Shown here in pieces: positions 40,401-48,922 of a stretch of DNA of 64,000 nucleotides (the first letter of the stretch is position 1; every line of letters starts with the position of its first letter). Origin of the DNA: Actinoplanes teichomyceticus ATCC 31121 (lineage in GTDB: Bacteria > Actinomycetota > Actinomycetes > Mycobacteriales > Micromonosporaceae). Location of the stretch: the NCBI RefSeq assembly GCF_003711105.1, contig NZ_CP023865.1:7299001-7363000 (forward strand). Direction: 5' to 3'. Both the position numbers and the translations under genes were made by a program. The notes under the pieces were generated by a model, which made no database searches, had not been told where the DNA came from, and worked only from the letters and a program-made list of their open reading frames with translations.

Positions 40401-40705
40401 ATGTCGGTGCCGTACTCGAACATGACCACCACGCTCGCCACGTTCTCGCGCGAGGTCGAGGTGACCGTGTCGATGCCGTCGACGCCCTTGACGGCGTCCT
40501 CGATCGGCTTGGTGACCTGCTCCTCGACCGTCTCCGGCGAGGCGCCGGGCAGCACCGCGCTGACGAACGCGGCGGGCAGCTCGATCGATGGGAACAACTG
40601 CTGTTTCAACGACGGGATCGCAAAGAGGCCGAAGCCGCTGATCACGATGGCGATCAAGGCGACCAGACCTCGGTTGGCAAGGCTGAGCCGTGTCAGAGCT
40701 GACAT
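37484..40705 (-). CDS. RND efflux transporter (HAE1/SwrC-like)
   Basis: The 1073-residue protein has AcrB-like architecture: two halves, each one membrane helix, a large extracytoplasmic domain, then a bundle of helices. The proton-relay Asp pair is present in GRVVDDSIVVLENI, and MLVGIVVTNAIVLMDLI marks the second half. A charged C-terminal tail (about 1000-1073) is rich in Lys/Arg then Pro/Ala. No periplasmic adaptor or outer-membrane channel gene is present, as expected for a monoderm and as in Bacillus SwrC. The ATG has GGGGGAG upstream. It is divergent from a MarR regulator that probably controls it. Confidence 0.95.
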   Translation of the reverse strand: MSALTRLSLANRGLVALIAIVISGFGLFAIPSLKQQLFPSIELPAAFVSAVLPGASPETVEEQVTKPIEDAVKGVDGIDTVTSTSRENVASVVVMFEYGTDIEAAVNQVTTSVNRIQSQLPDDVDPQVFAGGTDDIPAIVLAASGGTDESDLLNKLNQTVVPELNGITGVRDTQVTGARDRQVVITPDLAKLGAAGISPASLTTLLQANGVAIPAGAVTDGTRALTVQVGTPITTVEQLRDVYLTGSRGPVRLGDVAKVESRLPAAEAYTRTDGVDSLGIMVTARPDGNPVEISHQVRDMLADLEKDSGAQLTVITDQAPYVERSIKSLTTEGLLGLAMAVVVILVFLLSVRSTLVTAVSIPLSVLIALIALWIGDYTLNLLTLGALTIAVGRVVDDSIVVLENIKRHLEYGEEKVHAILAAVREVSGAVTASTLTTVAVFAPIALVGGLVGQIFSSFAITVTVALLASLFVALTVVPVLAYWFLKPPAADADTVAIRKAAEEKELRSPLQRGYLPVIRFATTRRWTTVLIGIVVLIGTFALSTRLETNFLDESGQDSITVTQELPVGTSLAATDAAAKKVEAIIAGRDDVTTYQVTVGGNASNPFAGGGGAGTATFNVALDGDADAERVSDQLRDEFGKLTDAGEIKIGQESSGLGGSQLSVEVTAADPEVLTAATDQVRAAMAGIGGVADVDTTLAANVPRLDVVVNRKAAAAAGLTEAQIGQTVAGLFRSAPAGQITVDGAGQDVVISFGAAPADPAALRNVPLTTARGPVPLSRVAEVKQVSGPEQVTRVDGNRTATVTGTVTGSNLTKVNQDLTKKLDALALPAGASYSIGGVSADQQEAFQQLGLAVLAAIAIVFVIMVATFRSIVQPIILLVSIPFAATGAIGLLLATSTPLGVPALIGVLMLVGIVVTNAIVLMDLINHYRAAGMGVQEAVIEGGRHRLRPILMTAIATIFALIPMALGLTGEGGFISQPLAIVVIGGLVSSTLLTLVLVPALYTMVENRKERRRAKREAKRIRKGGAPAARQPADAESGATPDGAQPAASGALRGYTDQFEVFKMPNRPAEPEK

Positions 40706-40761
40706 GGGCGCTCCCCCGAGATAATTTCGTCCGACACTGATAGTTTGCCTTACGCGAACAA
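40706..40761. promoter_or_regulatory. shared control region of RND pump and MarR gene
   Basis: This 56-nt divergent gap is markedly A/T-richer than its surroundings. It contains GATAATTT near the pump gene, and TTTG and CAAA half-sites 11 nt apart near the MarR gene. That is compatible with a MarR dyad overlapping both promoters. The dyad is imperfect. Confidence 0.35.
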
Positions 40762-41307
40762 ATGGTTTTCGATGGGGCCCCGCTGGTAGCGTCCGTCATC
40801 AGATGGATCGGGCACGGCCATCAGTACGGCACGAAGGAGCAGGCGCTGAGCGAGAAGGAACAGCTCATCGCAGAGATCATGGGCGCACAGATCCGGTTGC
40901 AGCACCTGTTCGCCGACGACCGGTCGGATCCGCTCTTCTCCTCGCACCTGACGATGTCGCAGCTGAAGATCCTGCTGCTGCTGGCCCGTCACGGGACCCT
41001 GGCCGGCGGCGAGCTGGCCCGGATGGTGGGCGTCGGCGCCGCCACGCTGAGCGGCATGATCGACCGGTTGGTGGTGCAGGAGCTCGTCACGCGCACGGAG
41101 GATCTGCACGACCGGCGGGTCCGCCGGATCGGCCTCACGAAAGCGGGCACGGAGCTCATCGAGGGCATCATCACCGCGGGCGTGGCGAAACAGCGTGAGC
41201 TCCTCAGCCGACTCTCAGCCGAGGAGCTCACGGTGGTGTCTCAGGCGACGGCCATCCTGCTGCGCGAGGCCGCCACGATCGTGGACGAGGCGTCAGGCCA
41301 GGTCTAG
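40762..41307 (+). CDS. MarR family transcriptional regulator
   Basis: A winged-helix regulator of up to 181 residues. The recognition region runs from [14 protein letters not shown] through [21 protein letters not shown] to the wing [13 protein letters not shown]. It probably represses the divergent RND gene in response to a ligand. The start is uncertain. ATG 40762 has no ribosome binding site, whereas an in-frame CTG at 40846 is preceded by AAGGAG and would remove the unconserved first 28 residues. The last 15 bases overlap the end of thrC in the opposite direction. Confidence 0.85.
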   Translation: MVFDGAPLVASVIRWIGHGHQYGTKEQALSEKEQLIAEIMGAQIRLQHLFADDRSDPLFSSHLTMSQLKILLLLARHGTLAGGELARMVGVGAATLSGMIDRLVVQELVTRTEDLHDRRVRRIGLTKAGTELIEGIITAGVAKQRELLSRLSAEELTVVSQATAILLREAATIVDEASGQV

Positions 41308-42342
41308 CGCCTTCGCCGCGATCAGGGCGTCGTTGGCGACCACGGTCGGCGACGGCGCGGTGGAGATGGCCCACTCCGGGTCCTTCAGGCCGTGCCCGGT
41401 GACCGTGCAGACCACCGTCGAGCCGGCCGGGATCCGGCCGGCCGCCGCCTGCTGCAGCAGACCGGCCACGCTGGCCGCGCTGCCCAGCTCGACGAAGACG
41501 CCGACCTCCCGGGCCAGCAGGCGGTACGCGTTCAGGATGTCCCGGTCGGTGACCGCCGAGATCAGCCCGCCCGAGGAGTCCCGCGCGTCCAGCGCCTTGG
41601 TCCAGCTCGCCGGGTTGCCGATCCGGATCGCGGTGGCGATGGTGGACGGCTGCTCGACCACCTTGCCGTCGACGATCGGGGCGGCGCCGGCGGCCTGGAA
41701 GCCGTACATCTTCGGCAGCCGGGTGCTGTTGCCGGCCGCGTGATCCTCCTGGTACCCCATCCAGTACGCGGAGATGTTGCCGGCGTTGCCGACCGGCAGG
41801 CAGTGGATGTCCGGGGCGTCGCCGAGGGCCTCGACGATCTCGAACGAGGCGGTCTTCTGCCCGTGCAGGCGGAAGATGTTCACCGAGTTCACCAGGGCGA
41901 CCGGGTAGTCCTGGGACAGCTTCGAGGCCAGCGAGAGGCAGTCGTCGAAGTTACCGTCCACCTGCAGCAGCCGGGCCCCGTGCACCAGGGCCTGGGCCAG
42001 CTTGCCCAGCGCGATCTTGCCCTGCGGCACGAGCACCGCGCAGGTGATCCCGGCCCGGGCGGCGTAGGCCGCGGCGGACGCCGAGGTGTTGCCGGTGGAC
42101 GCGCAGATGATCGCCTTCGCGCCCTCCTCGACCGCCTTGGAGACGGCCATGGTCATGCCCCGGTCCTTGAACGAGCCGGTCGGGTTGGCGCCCTCCACCT
42201 TGAGGTAGACGTCCGCCCCGACCCGCTGGGACAGCACCGGGGCCGGCACCAGCGGCGTGTTGCCCTCGTGCAACGTGACCACCGGGGTGGCCTCGGTCAC
42301 CGGAAGCCGGTCCCGGTACGCCTCGATCAAACCCCGCCACAT
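41293..42342 (-). CDS. thrC: threonine synthase
   Basis: This PLP enzyme converts O-phosphohomoserine to threonine. The 349 residues contain the PLP-binding Lys59 in [11 protein letters not shown], the [19 protein letters not shown] phosphate-binding region and the [12 protein letters not shown] stretch. ATG 42342 is chosen, 8 nt after GAGGAG. A GTG three codons earlier would overlap that site. It follows a small VOC gene downstream of hom. Confidence 0.97.
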   Translation of the reverse strand: MWRGLIEAYRDRLPVTEATPVVTLHEGNTPLVPAPVLSQRVGADVYLKVEGANPTGSFKDRGMTMAVSKAVEEGAKAIICASTGNTSASAAAYAARAGITCAVLVPQGKIALGKLAQALVHGARLLQVDGNFDDCLSLASKLSQDYPVALVNSVNIFRLHGQKTASFEIVEALGDAPDIHCLPVGNAGNISAYWMGYQEDHAAGNSTRLPKMYGFQAAGAAPIVDGKVVEQPSTIATAIRIGNPASWTKALDARDSSGGLISAVTDRDILNAYRLLAREVGVFVELGSAASVAGLLQQAAAGRIPAGSTVVCTVTGHGLKDPEWAISTAPSPTVVANDALIAAKALDLA

Positions 42343-42419
42343 GGCCGTCACTCCTCACTCAAGCCGGGCAACCGCGCACAGCGTGCCCCAGGCATCCGAT
42401 TTTTGGGACTGGATGCCCA

Positions 42420-42788
42420 TTATCCAGGACGATGGCAGACGGCCTCGACGTTGTTGCCGTCCGGATCGCGCACGAACGCGCCGTAATAGTGCTCGTGATA
42501 CTCCGGGTGCAGGCGGGGCTCGTGCAGCACCTCGGCCCCGGCGTCCACCGCGGCCCGGAAGAACGCGTCGACCGCGGCCCGGTCGGACGCCGCGAACGCG
42601 ATGTGCGACTCGCGGAAGCCGTCGCCCTCGTTCAGCTCACCGATCCAGAAGTCCGGGCGGTCGGCGCCGTACCCCATGGCGACCTGGAAATCCATCACCC
42701 GGCGGACACCCAGCGGGGCCAGCACCGCGTCGTAGAAGGCGGCGCTGGCGCCCAGGTCGGCGCATTGGAATCCGACGTGGTCCAGCAC
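42420..42788 (-). CDS. VOC (glyoxalase/bleomycin-resistance fold) protein
   Basis: The 122-residue protein is one vicinal-oxygen-chelate module. His4, His62 and Glu115 occupy the positions of the usual metal triad, and the RDPDGNNVEAVCH end is typical. The GTG start shares one base with the hom stop (TAGTG) and a GGGGGGAG site lies within the end of hom. It is therefore coupled into the lysine/threonine transcript. Its substrate is unknown. The operon position is unusual and could hint at a metabolite of that pathway. Confidence 0.88.
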   Translation of the reverse strand: MLDHVGFQCADLGASAAFYDAVLAPLGVRRVMDFQVAMGYGADRPDFWIGELNEGDGFRESHIAFAASDRAAVDAFFRAAVDAGAEVLHEPRLHPEYHEHYYGAFVRDPDGNNVEAVCHRPG

Positions 42789-44119
42789 TACCCGGCTCCC
42801 CCCTCGACCCGCAGCACGCTGGCGATCGAGCGGACGATGTCCAGCCGGGCCAGCGACTCGACGGTGGCCGCCAGCGCGGCGTCCGGGGCGCTGTGGGTGA
42901 CGATGACCAGCTTGGCGTCGTCCGCCCGGCCGGACTGCCGCACCGTGGCGATGGAGACCTCGTGCTGGGCGAAGACGCCGGCCACGGTGGCCAGCACGCC
43001 CGGGCGCTCGGCCACGTCCAGACTGATGTGGTACCGGGTCATCGACTCACCGATCGGGCGGACCCGCAGCTGGGCGTAGTTGCTCTCGCTCGGCGCCCGG
43101 GTCCCGGTGAGCTTGTTGCGGGCCGCCGCGACGATGTCGCCGAGCACCGCGCTGGCGGTCGGGCGGCCGCCGGCGCCCCGGCCGTAGAACATCAGCGGGC
43201 CGGCCGCCTCGGCCTCGACGAACACCGCGTTGAACGCGTCGCCGACGCCGGCCAGCGGGTGGGTCAGCGGGATCATCGCCGGGTGGACGCGGACCGAGAC
43301 GGTCTCCGAGCCGTCCGGGCCGGAGCCGCGCTGCGCGATGCACAGCAGCTTGATCGTGCAGCCCATCTCCCGGGCGCTGGCCATGTCCCCGGCGGTCACC
43401 CCGGTCATCCCCTCGCGGAACACGTCCGCGGCGGTGACCCGGGTGTGGAACGCCAGCGAGGCGAGGATGGCGGCCTTCGCCGCGGCGTCGAACCCCTCCA
43501 CGTCGGCGGTCGGGTCGGCCTCGGCGTACCCCAGCTCGGTGGCCTCCTCCAGAGCCTCGTTGAAGCCGGCGCCGGTGGCCGCCATCGAGGACAGGATGAA
43601 GTTGGTGGTGCCGTTCACGATGCCGGTCACCGCGGTGACCCGGTCGCCGTGCAGCGACTCGCGCAGCGGGCGCAGCAGCGGGATCGCGCCGGCCACCGCG
43701 GCCTCGTAGTACAGGTCCGCCCCGCCCTCGGCCGCCGCGTCGTGCAGGGCGCCGCCGTCCTCGGCCAGCAGCGCCTTGTTCGCGGTGACCACGCTCTTGC
43801 CGGCCCGCAGCGCCTCGACCAGCCAGCCCCGGGCCGGCTCGATCCCGCCGACCACCTCGATCACCACGTCCACGTCGTCCCGCTTGATCAGGCTCAGCGC
43901 GTCCGAGGTGAACAGGGCCGGATCGACCGGCAGGTCGCCGCGCTCGCGGCCGAGCCGGCGCACCGCGATGCCGGCCAGCTCCAGCGGGGCGCCGATCCGG
44001 GCGGTCAGGTCGTCGGCCTGCTCGTGGAGCAACCGGACCACTTCGGCGCCGACGGTGCCGCAGCCCAGCAGGGCGAGGCGGACCGACGGTTTCACAGACA
44101 GCGCAGCTGCTGGGCTCAT
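42788..44119 (-). CDS. hom: homoserine dehydrogenase
   Basis: The enzyme reduces aspartate semialdehyde to homoserine with NAD(P)H. The 443-residue protein has the nucleotide-binding GCGTVG (19-24), the catalytic core around GIVNGTTNFIL and GYAEADPTADVEG, and a C-terminal ACT domain (SLDVAERPGVLATVAGVF) that mediates threonine feedback. The ATG overlaps the lysA stop as ATGA. An upstream frame extension has no homology. Confidence 0.97.
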   Translation of the reverse strand: MSPAAALSVKPSVRLALLGCGTVGAEVVRLLHEQADDLTARIGAPLELAGIAVRRLGRERGDLPVDPALFTSDALSLIKRDDVDVVIEVVGGIEPARGWLVEALRAGKSVVTANKALLAEDGGALHDAAAEGGADLYYEAAVAGAIPLLRPLRESLHGDRVTAVTGIVNGTTNFILSSMAATGAGFNEALEEATELGYAEADPTADVEGFDAAAKAAILASLAFHTRVTAADVFREGMTGVTAGDMASAREMGCTIKLLCIAQRGSGPDGSETVSVRVHPAMIPLTHPLAGVGDAFNAVFVEAEAAGPLMFYGRGAGGRPTASAVLGDIVAAARNKLTGTRAPSESNYAQLRVRPIGESMTRYHISLDVAERPGVLATVAGVFAQHEVSIATVRQSGRADDAKLVIVTHSAPDAALAATVESLARLDIVRSIASVLRVEGGAG

Positions 44120-45501
44120 CCAACATCCAATGCAAGCAGGTCGTCCTCGGTCTCGCGCCGCACGACGACGCGGGCCGCGCCGTCGCGCACCGCCACCACG
44201 GGCGGCCGAGGAACGTGGTTGTAGTTGCTGGCCATGCTCCGGCAATACGCGCCGGTGCCCGGCACGGCGACAAGATCTCCGGGCTGCACGTCGGCGGGCA
44301 GGAATTCATCCTTCACGACGATGTCCCCGGACTCACAATGTTTTCCCACAACGCGGGCGAGCATCGGCTCCGCCTCCGAGCGCCGGTTCGCCAGTGTGGC
44401 GGAGTACGACGCGTCGTAGAGGGCGGTCCGGATGTTGTCGCTCATCCCGCCGTCGACGCTCACGTACGTCCGGATCCCGTCGACGTCCTTGACCGTGCCG
44501 ACCTCGTAGAGGGTGAAGACGGCCGGGCCGACGATCGCCCGGCCCGGCTCGATGGACAGCTGCGGCACCCGCAGCGAGGCCAGCTCGCACTCCGACTCGA
44601 CGATCTTGTTGATCCGCTTCGCCAGGTCCGCGGGCACGGCCGGGTCGTCCTGGGTGGTGTACGCGATACCGAACCCGCCGCCCAGGTCCAGCTCCGGCAG
44701 CTCCACCCCGCGCGCGTCCCGGACCTGCGCCTGCAGCTGCAGGATCCGCCGGGCGGCCACCTCGAACCCGCTGGTGTCGAAGATCTGCGAGCCGATGTGC
44801 GAGTGCAGCCCGCGCAGGTCGAGCACGTCCTCGTCGAGGATCTGCGCGCAGGCGGTGAACGCCGCGCCGCCGGACAGCGAGAAGCCGAACTTCTGGTCCT
44901 CGTGCGCGGTGGCGATGAACTCGTGGGTGTGCGCCTCGACGCCGACCGTCACCCGGACCAGCACCCCGGGCCGCGTGCCCAGCTCGCGGGCCAGCTCGGT
45001 GAGCCGGGCGATCTCGTGGAACGAGTCGACGATGATCCGGCCCACCCCGGCCTCCAGGGCGCGGCGCAGCTCGGAGCGCGACTTGTTGTTGCCGTGGAAG
45101 CCGATCCGCTCCGCCGGGAACCCGGCCGCCAGCGCCACCGCCAGCTCGCCGCCGGAGCACACGTCGAGGAAGAGGCCCTCCTCCTCGACCACCCGGACGA
45201 CCGCCTTGCACAGGAACGACTTGCCCGCGTAGTACACGTGGGCCCCGGCGAACGCGGCCGCGAAGTCCCGGCAGCGCGACCGCAGGTCCTCCTCGTCGAG
45301 GAAGTACGCCGGGGTGCCGAACTCGGCCGCCAGGTCGGCGACGCTGACGCCGCCGACCTGCAGGGTGCCGTCACCGGTGCGACGCACGGTCCGCGGCCAG
45401 AGCTGCGGCATGAGGGCGTTGACGTCCTCCGGGGTACGCAACCAGGCCGGCCCGCGGTTGCCGAGGTCGCCGTGCAGCGCCCCGGCCTCGTGTGCGCGCA
45501 T
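44116..45501 (-). CDS. lysA: diaminopimelate decarboxylase
   Basis: This PLP enzyme (alanine racemase fold) makes lysine from meso-diaminopimelate. The 461 residues have the PLP Lys94 in YYAGKSFLC, the HSHIGSQIFD region, the phosphate-binding LDLGGGFGIAY and the active-site KHCESGDI. ATG 45501 is chosen, preceded by GAGAGG inside the end of argS, only 2 nt after its stop. The actinobacterial argS-lysA-hom order is conserved. Confidence 0.96.
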   Translation of the reverse strand: MRAHEAGALHGDLGNRGPAWLRTPEDVNALMPQLWPRTVRRTGDGTLQVGGVSVADLAAEFGTPAYFLDEEDLRSRCRDFAAAFAGAHVYYAGKSFLCKAVVRVVEEEGLFLDVCSGGELAVALAAGFPAERIGFHGNNKSRSELRRALEAGVGRIIVDSFHEIARLTELARELGTRPGVLVRVTVGVEAHTHEFIATAHEDQKFGFSLSGGAAFTACAQILDEDVLDLRGLHSHIGSQIFDTSGFEVAARRILQLQAQVRDARGVELPELDLGGGFGIAYTTQDDPAVPADLAKRINKIVESECELASLRVPQLSIEPGRAIVGPAVFTLYEVGTVKDVDGIRTYVSVDGGMSDNIRTALYDASYSATLANRRSEAEPMLARVVGKHCESGDIVVKDEFLPADVQPGDLVAVPGTGAYCRSMASNYNHVPRPPVVAVRDGAARVVVRRETEDDLLALDVG

Positions 45502-45503
45502 GT

Positions 45504-47168
45504 CTACATCCTCTCCGGCGCGGACACGCCGAGCATGTCCAAACCGTTGGCGATCACCGTACGGGTGGCCTCGGCGAGCCACAGCCGGGCGTGGGTCAGG
45601 TCGGTCGCGGGCTCGCCGGCGCCCTTCGGCAGCACCTGGCAGGCGTCGTAGAACCGGTGGTAGTCGGTGGCCACCCGCTCCTCCAGGTAGACCGCGATCC
45701 GGTGCGGCTCGCGCAGCTCGGCCGCGGTGGCCACCACGGCCGGGAACTCGCCGAGCGTCTTGAGCAGGTTCTTCTCCCGCTCATGGGCGAGCAGCGCGGG
45801 GTCGTAGTCGTCGGCCCGGGTGATCCCCTTCTCGGCCGCGTTGCGCAGCAGCGACGCGATCCGGGCGTGCGCGTACTGCACGTAGAAGACCGGGTTGTCA
45901 CTGGAGTGCCGGGTGATCTCCTCGATGTCCAGGGTCAGCGCCGAGTCGGTCGAGGAGCGGGCCAGCGAGTACCGCGCGGCGTCCGCGCCGACCGCGTCGA
46001 CCAGCTCGTCCAGCGTGATGATGTTGCCCGCCCGCTTGGACAGCCGCACCGGCTGCCCGCCCCGGACCAGGTTCACCAGCTGGCCGATCAGGATCTCGAT
46101 GTGCGACTTCGGGTCGTCGCCGGCACACGCCGCGATCGCCTTGAGCCGGCCGATGTAGCCGTGGTGGTCCGCGCCGAGCAGGTAGACGCACCGGTCGAAG
46201 CCGCGCTCCCGCTTGTTGATGTAGTACGCCGCGTCGGCCGCGAAGTACGTCTTCTCCCCGTTCGACCGGATCAGCACCCGGTCCTTGTCGTCACCGAAGT
46301 CGGTGGTGCGCAGCCAGACCGCGCCGTCCTGCTCGAAGATGTGGCCCTGCTTGCGCAGCGTCTCGATGGCGTGCTCGACCGCCCCGCCGTCGTGCAGCGC
46401 CTTCTCCGAGAACCACACGTCGAAGTGCACGCCGAAGCGCTCCAGGCTGCCCCGGATCTCGGCCAGCATCAGCTCGTAGCCGCGAGCCGAGAAGACCGGC
46501 AGCGCGGTCTGCGCCGGCTGCCCGACCAGGCCGGGCTCGGCGGCGACGATCTGCTGGGCGATCTCGCCGATGTAGTCGCCGGCGTACCCGTCCTCCGGGG
46601 TCGGCTCCCCGTTCGCGGCGGCGAACAGCGACCGGGCGAACCGGTCGACCTGCGCGCCGGCGTCGTTGATGTAGTACTCGCTGGCCACCTCGGCGCCGGC
46701 GGCGGCCAGCACCCGGCGCAGCGAGTCGCCGACCGCGGCCCACCGGGTGTGCCCCAGATGGATCGGGCCGGTCGGGTTCGCCGAGACGAACTCCAGGTTG
46801 ATCCGCTGCCCGGCGAGCTGGCTGTTGCGGCCGTACGCGGCGCCGGCGGTCACCACCGCGCGGGCGATGGCCCCGGTGACCGCGGCGTCGAGCCGGATGT
46901 TGAGAAAGCCCGGCCCGGCGATCTCCACCGACGTGATCCCGTCCCGGCGGCCCAGCTCCTGAGCGAGGGCGGTGGCCAGCTCGCGCGGCGCCACGCCCAC
47001 CTTCTTGCTCAGTTGCAGGGCTAGCGTCGAGGCGTAGTCGCCGTGCTCGGGGTTGCGGGGTCGCTCCACCGCCGTGGTCGCCGGCAGCGCGGCCACGTCG
47101 AGGCCACGTGTCTCGAATACGGCACGAGCAGCTGATAGAACGGTGTCAGCAAGGTTGGCGGGAGTCAC
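45504..47168 (-). CDS. argS: arginyl-tRNA synthetase
   Basis: A class I synthetase of 554 residues. It has an N-terminal Add-1 domain, the HIGH motif region [14 protein letters not shown] (129-142), the KMSKS-like VRLSKRAGN, and the C-terminal DALR anticodon domain. The GTG start has no ribosome binding site, but TAGCAT lies exactly 6 nt upstream. It heads the argS-lysA-hom-VOC-thrC run. A tRNA-Arg gene lies 1.6 kb away. Confidence 0.97.
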   Translation of the reverse strand: MTPANLADTVLSAARAVFETRGLDVAALPATTAVERPRNPEHGDYASTLALQLSKKVGVAPRELATALAQELGRRDGITSVEIAGPGFLNIRLDAAVTGAIARAVVTAGAAYGRNSQLAGQRINLEFVSANPTGPIHLGHTRWAAVGDSLRRVLAAAGAEVASEYYINDAGAQVDRFARSLFAAANGEPTPEDGYAGDYIGEIAQQIVAAEPGLVGQPAQTALPVFSARGYELMLAEIRGSLERFGVHFDVWFSEKALHDGGAVEHAIETLRKQGHIFEQDGAVWLRTTDFGDDKDRVLIRSNGEKTYFAADAAYYINKRERGFDRCVYLLGADHHGYIGRLKAIAACAGDDPKSHIEILIGQLVNLVRGGQPVRLSKRAGNIITLDELVDAVGADAARYSLARSSTDSALTLDIEEITRHSSDNPVFYVQYAHARIASLLRNAAEKGITRADDYDPALLAHEREKNLLKTLGEFPAVVATAAELREPHRIAVYLEERVATDYHRFYDACQVLPKGAGEPATDLTHARLWLAEATRTVIANGLDMLGVSAPERM

Positions 47169-47180
47169 CCGGCCATGCTA
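47169..47180 (-). promoter_or_regulatory. leaderless -10 box of argS
   Basis: TAGCAT (47175-47180, minus strand) plus 6 nt leads to GTG 47168. It probably drives the whole argS-lysA-hom-VOC-thrC transcript. Confidence 0.6.
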
Positions 47181-47255
47181 TCGGGGGTAGACTTCAGCGT
47201 TCGGCGGCCACCCGAGCCCCGCCATTCCCCCTTCCTGACGAATCGACGAGGCGCG

Positions 47256-48059
47256 ATGAGTATGAGCACGCCGGGGCCCGAACGGGTCCCGTCCACCGTG
47301 AAGGTCGGCAAGACCACCGGCCAGGGCAAGCCGCCGGCGGGCAAGCCCGCGGGCAACCGGCCGGCCGGTAACCGGCCGACCGGCAAGGGCGGCAAAGGCC
47401 GCAAGCCGGTCACTCCGGTCAAGGTGAGCGGTGGACGCAACTGGGGCCCCATCGCCGTGGCCGGTCTGGTCGTCCTGATCGCCGCCGGCATCATCGGGTA
47501 CGGCGTCTACGCCTCCGTGCAGGGCTCCCGCGACTGGACCGAGAAGGTCGCCGACATCCAGGGGATCGTCAACTACCGCGCGCAGAAGAACGCGCAGATC
47601 GACGACCGCACCCACAAGAACGGCGCGCTCACCTACGTGACCAGCCCGCCGGTCGGTGGCGCGCACAACCAGACCTGGCAGAACTGCATGGGTGACGTGT
47701 ACTCCGAGCCGATCGCCAACGAGTACGCGGTGCACAGCCTGGAGCACGGCGCCGTCTGGGTGGCGTACAAGCAGGGCCTCGCCGCCGACCAGGTCGACGC
47801 GCTGAAGAAGAAGGTCGAGGGCAAGGACTACATGTTCATGTCCCCGTACGCCGGTCTCGACAAGAACGTCTCCGTCCAGGTCTGGGGCTACCAGCTCAAG
47901 ACCGACGACGTGAACGACAAGCGGATCGACGACTTCATCAAGGCCGCCCGGGTCAAGGCGTCGATGGAGCCGGGCGCGGCCTGCTCCAGCGGCAACACCA
48001 ACACCGGTCCGGTCACCGGCGGCACCAGCAACGGCGCCAGCATGGACTCCCCGAGCTGA
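47256..48059 (+). CDS. DUF3105 membrane-anchored protein
   Basis: The 267-residue protein begins with a basic cytoplasmic tail containing GKPAGNRPAGNRPTG-type repeats. One membrane segment follows (about 63-87), then an extracytoplasmic DUF3105 domain with PPVGGAHNQTWQNC and VHSLEHGAVWVAY. His and Cys residues there could bind a metal. The Ser/Thr/Gly-rich end looks flexible. ATG 47256 has GAGG upstream. The stop overlaps the DUF305 gene as TGATG, so the two are made together. Confidence 0.85.
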   Translation: MSMSTPGPERVPSTVKVGKTTGQGKPPAGKPAGNRPAGNRPTGKGGKGRKPVTPVKVSGGRNWGPIAVAGLVVLIAAGIIGYGVYASVQGSRDWTEKVADIQGIVNYRAQKNAQIDDRTHKNGALTYVTSPPVGGAHNQTWQNCMGDVYSEPIANEYAVHSLEHGAVWVAYKQGLAADQVDALKKKVEGKDYMFMSPYAGLDKNVSVQVWGYQLKTDDVNDKRIDDFIKAARVKASMEPGAACSSGNTNTGPVTGGTSNGASMDSPS

Positions 48060-48715
48060 TGACCTCGGACGTCACCTCCCCGGACGCCGGCTCGGCGTCC
48101 GGGGAGGCCGCTGCGCGGCAACACCGCTTCGGGTACGCCGCGGTCGCGCTGCTGCTCGCCGGCATCGTGCTCGGCGCGGCGATCGGCCTGGTCGTCCCGC
48201 GGCTGCGGACACCCGGCGACGACTCCGTGGAGGCCGGCTTCCTCCGGGACATGTCCAGCCACCACGCCCAGGCCGTCGAGATGGCGATGGTGGCGCACGC
48301 CGCCTCGGACACGCCCGGCGTGGTCACCCTGGCCGCGGACGTCGCCACCACGCAGCAGGCCCAGATCGGCTACATGCAGGCCTGGCTGCGTGACTGGGAT
48401 CTCAGTCCGACCGGCAGCGAGGAGCCGATGGCCTGGATGCCGGACTCGGCCGGCGCGGTCGTCAACGGCCTGATGCCCGGCATGGCCACCCCCGAGCAGC
48501 TCGCCGAGCTGCGCAAGGCCACCGGCAAGGACCTGGACACCCGGTTCCTCACCCTGATGCGGGCGCACCACCTGGGCGGCATCCACATGGCCCAGGAGGC
48601 CGAGCGGCTCTCCGGCAACGAGAAGGTCGACTGGATCGCGGACAGCATGATCGCCGCCCAGCAGGGCGAGATCCAGCTGATCGACGACCTGCTCAAGCAG
48701 GCCCAGGCCGGCTGA
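48059..48715 (+). CDS. DUF305 exported Met/His-rich protein
   Basis: The 218-residue protein has one N-terminal membrane segment (about 25-47). Two homologous four-helix halves follow, each with a His-His and Met/His pattern: FLRDMSSHHAQAVEMAMVAH (61-80) and FLTLMRAHHLGGIHM (from about 163). The ferritin-like DUF305 fold is often found with copper or mercury genes, and metal binding outside the membrane is plausible. Coupling to the DUF3105 gene suggests a joint role. No metal regulator or transporter is adjacent. Confidence 0.88.
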   Translation: MTSDVTSPDAGSASGEAAARQHRFGYAAVALLLAGIVLGAAIGLVVPRLRTPGDDSVEAGFLRDMSSHHAQAVEMAMVAHAASDTPGVVTLAADVATTQQAQIGYMQAWLRDWDLSPTGSEEPMAWMPDSAGAVVNGLMPGMATPEQLAELRKATGKDLDTRFLTLMRAHHLGGIHMAQEAERLSGNEKVDWIADSMIAAQQGEIQLIDDLLKQAQAG

Positions 48716-48747
48716 CACCCCGGCCGCTCGCCGAACGGCGACACCGA

Positions 48748-48778
48748 TTGGCGGTGGGTCTGCGGGGCCTGCTAGGCT
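48748..48778 (+). promoter_or_regulatory. candidate promoter of tRNA-Arg
   Basis: TTGGCG at 48748-48753 and TAGGCT at 48773-48778, spaced by 19 nt, lie just before the tRNA. The spacing is slightly long. Confidence 0.4.
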
Positions 48779-48791
48779 TCTGAACCACTGG

Positions 48792-48863
48792 GCCCCCGTA
48801 GCTCAGGGGATAGAGCGTCGCCCTCCGGAGGCGAAAGCGCAGGTTCGAATCCTGCCGGGGGCA
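48792..48863 (+). tRNA. tRNA-Arg (anticodon CCG)
   Basis: A complete cloverleaf: acceptor GCCCCCG/CGGGGGC with discriminator A, D arm GCTC/GAGC, anticodon stem TCGCC/GGCGA with loop CTCCGGA (anticodon CCG at 48825-48827), a 4-nt variable loop and a T arm with TTCGAAT. CCA is not encoded. It reads CGG, a very common Arg codon in this DNA. Confidence 0.97.
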
Positions 48864-48872
48864 CGATGGATC

Positions 48873-48922
48873 GGGCACCGGTTATCCGCGGAGATCGCGG
48901 ACCGGTGCCCATCGTGCTTTTC
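48873..48922 (+). terminator. terminator of tRNA-Arg
   Basis: GGGCACCGGT (48873-48882) pairs with ACCGGTGCCC (48901-48910). The 18-nt interior holds its own CCGCG/CGCGG hairpin. A T-rich tail (GCTTTT) follows about 6 nt later. Confidence 0.7.

Noticed and set aside
37091..40702. A 1203-codon open frame on the plus strand opposite the RND and MFS genes
   Set aside because: It is antisense to genes with clear homology. The product is a low-complexity Arg/Gly/Asp/His string, typical of mirror frames in GC-rich DNA.
42420..42788. Bleomycin or fosfomycin resistance gene
   Set aside because: The VOC fold alone does not predict resistance. The operon context is amino acid synthesis, and MurA already carries the insensitive residue.
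47169..47255. T-box or amino-acid leader controlling argS or valS
   Set aside because: Both genes appear leaderless, so there is no transcribed leader to hold such an element, and no T-box sequence is seen.
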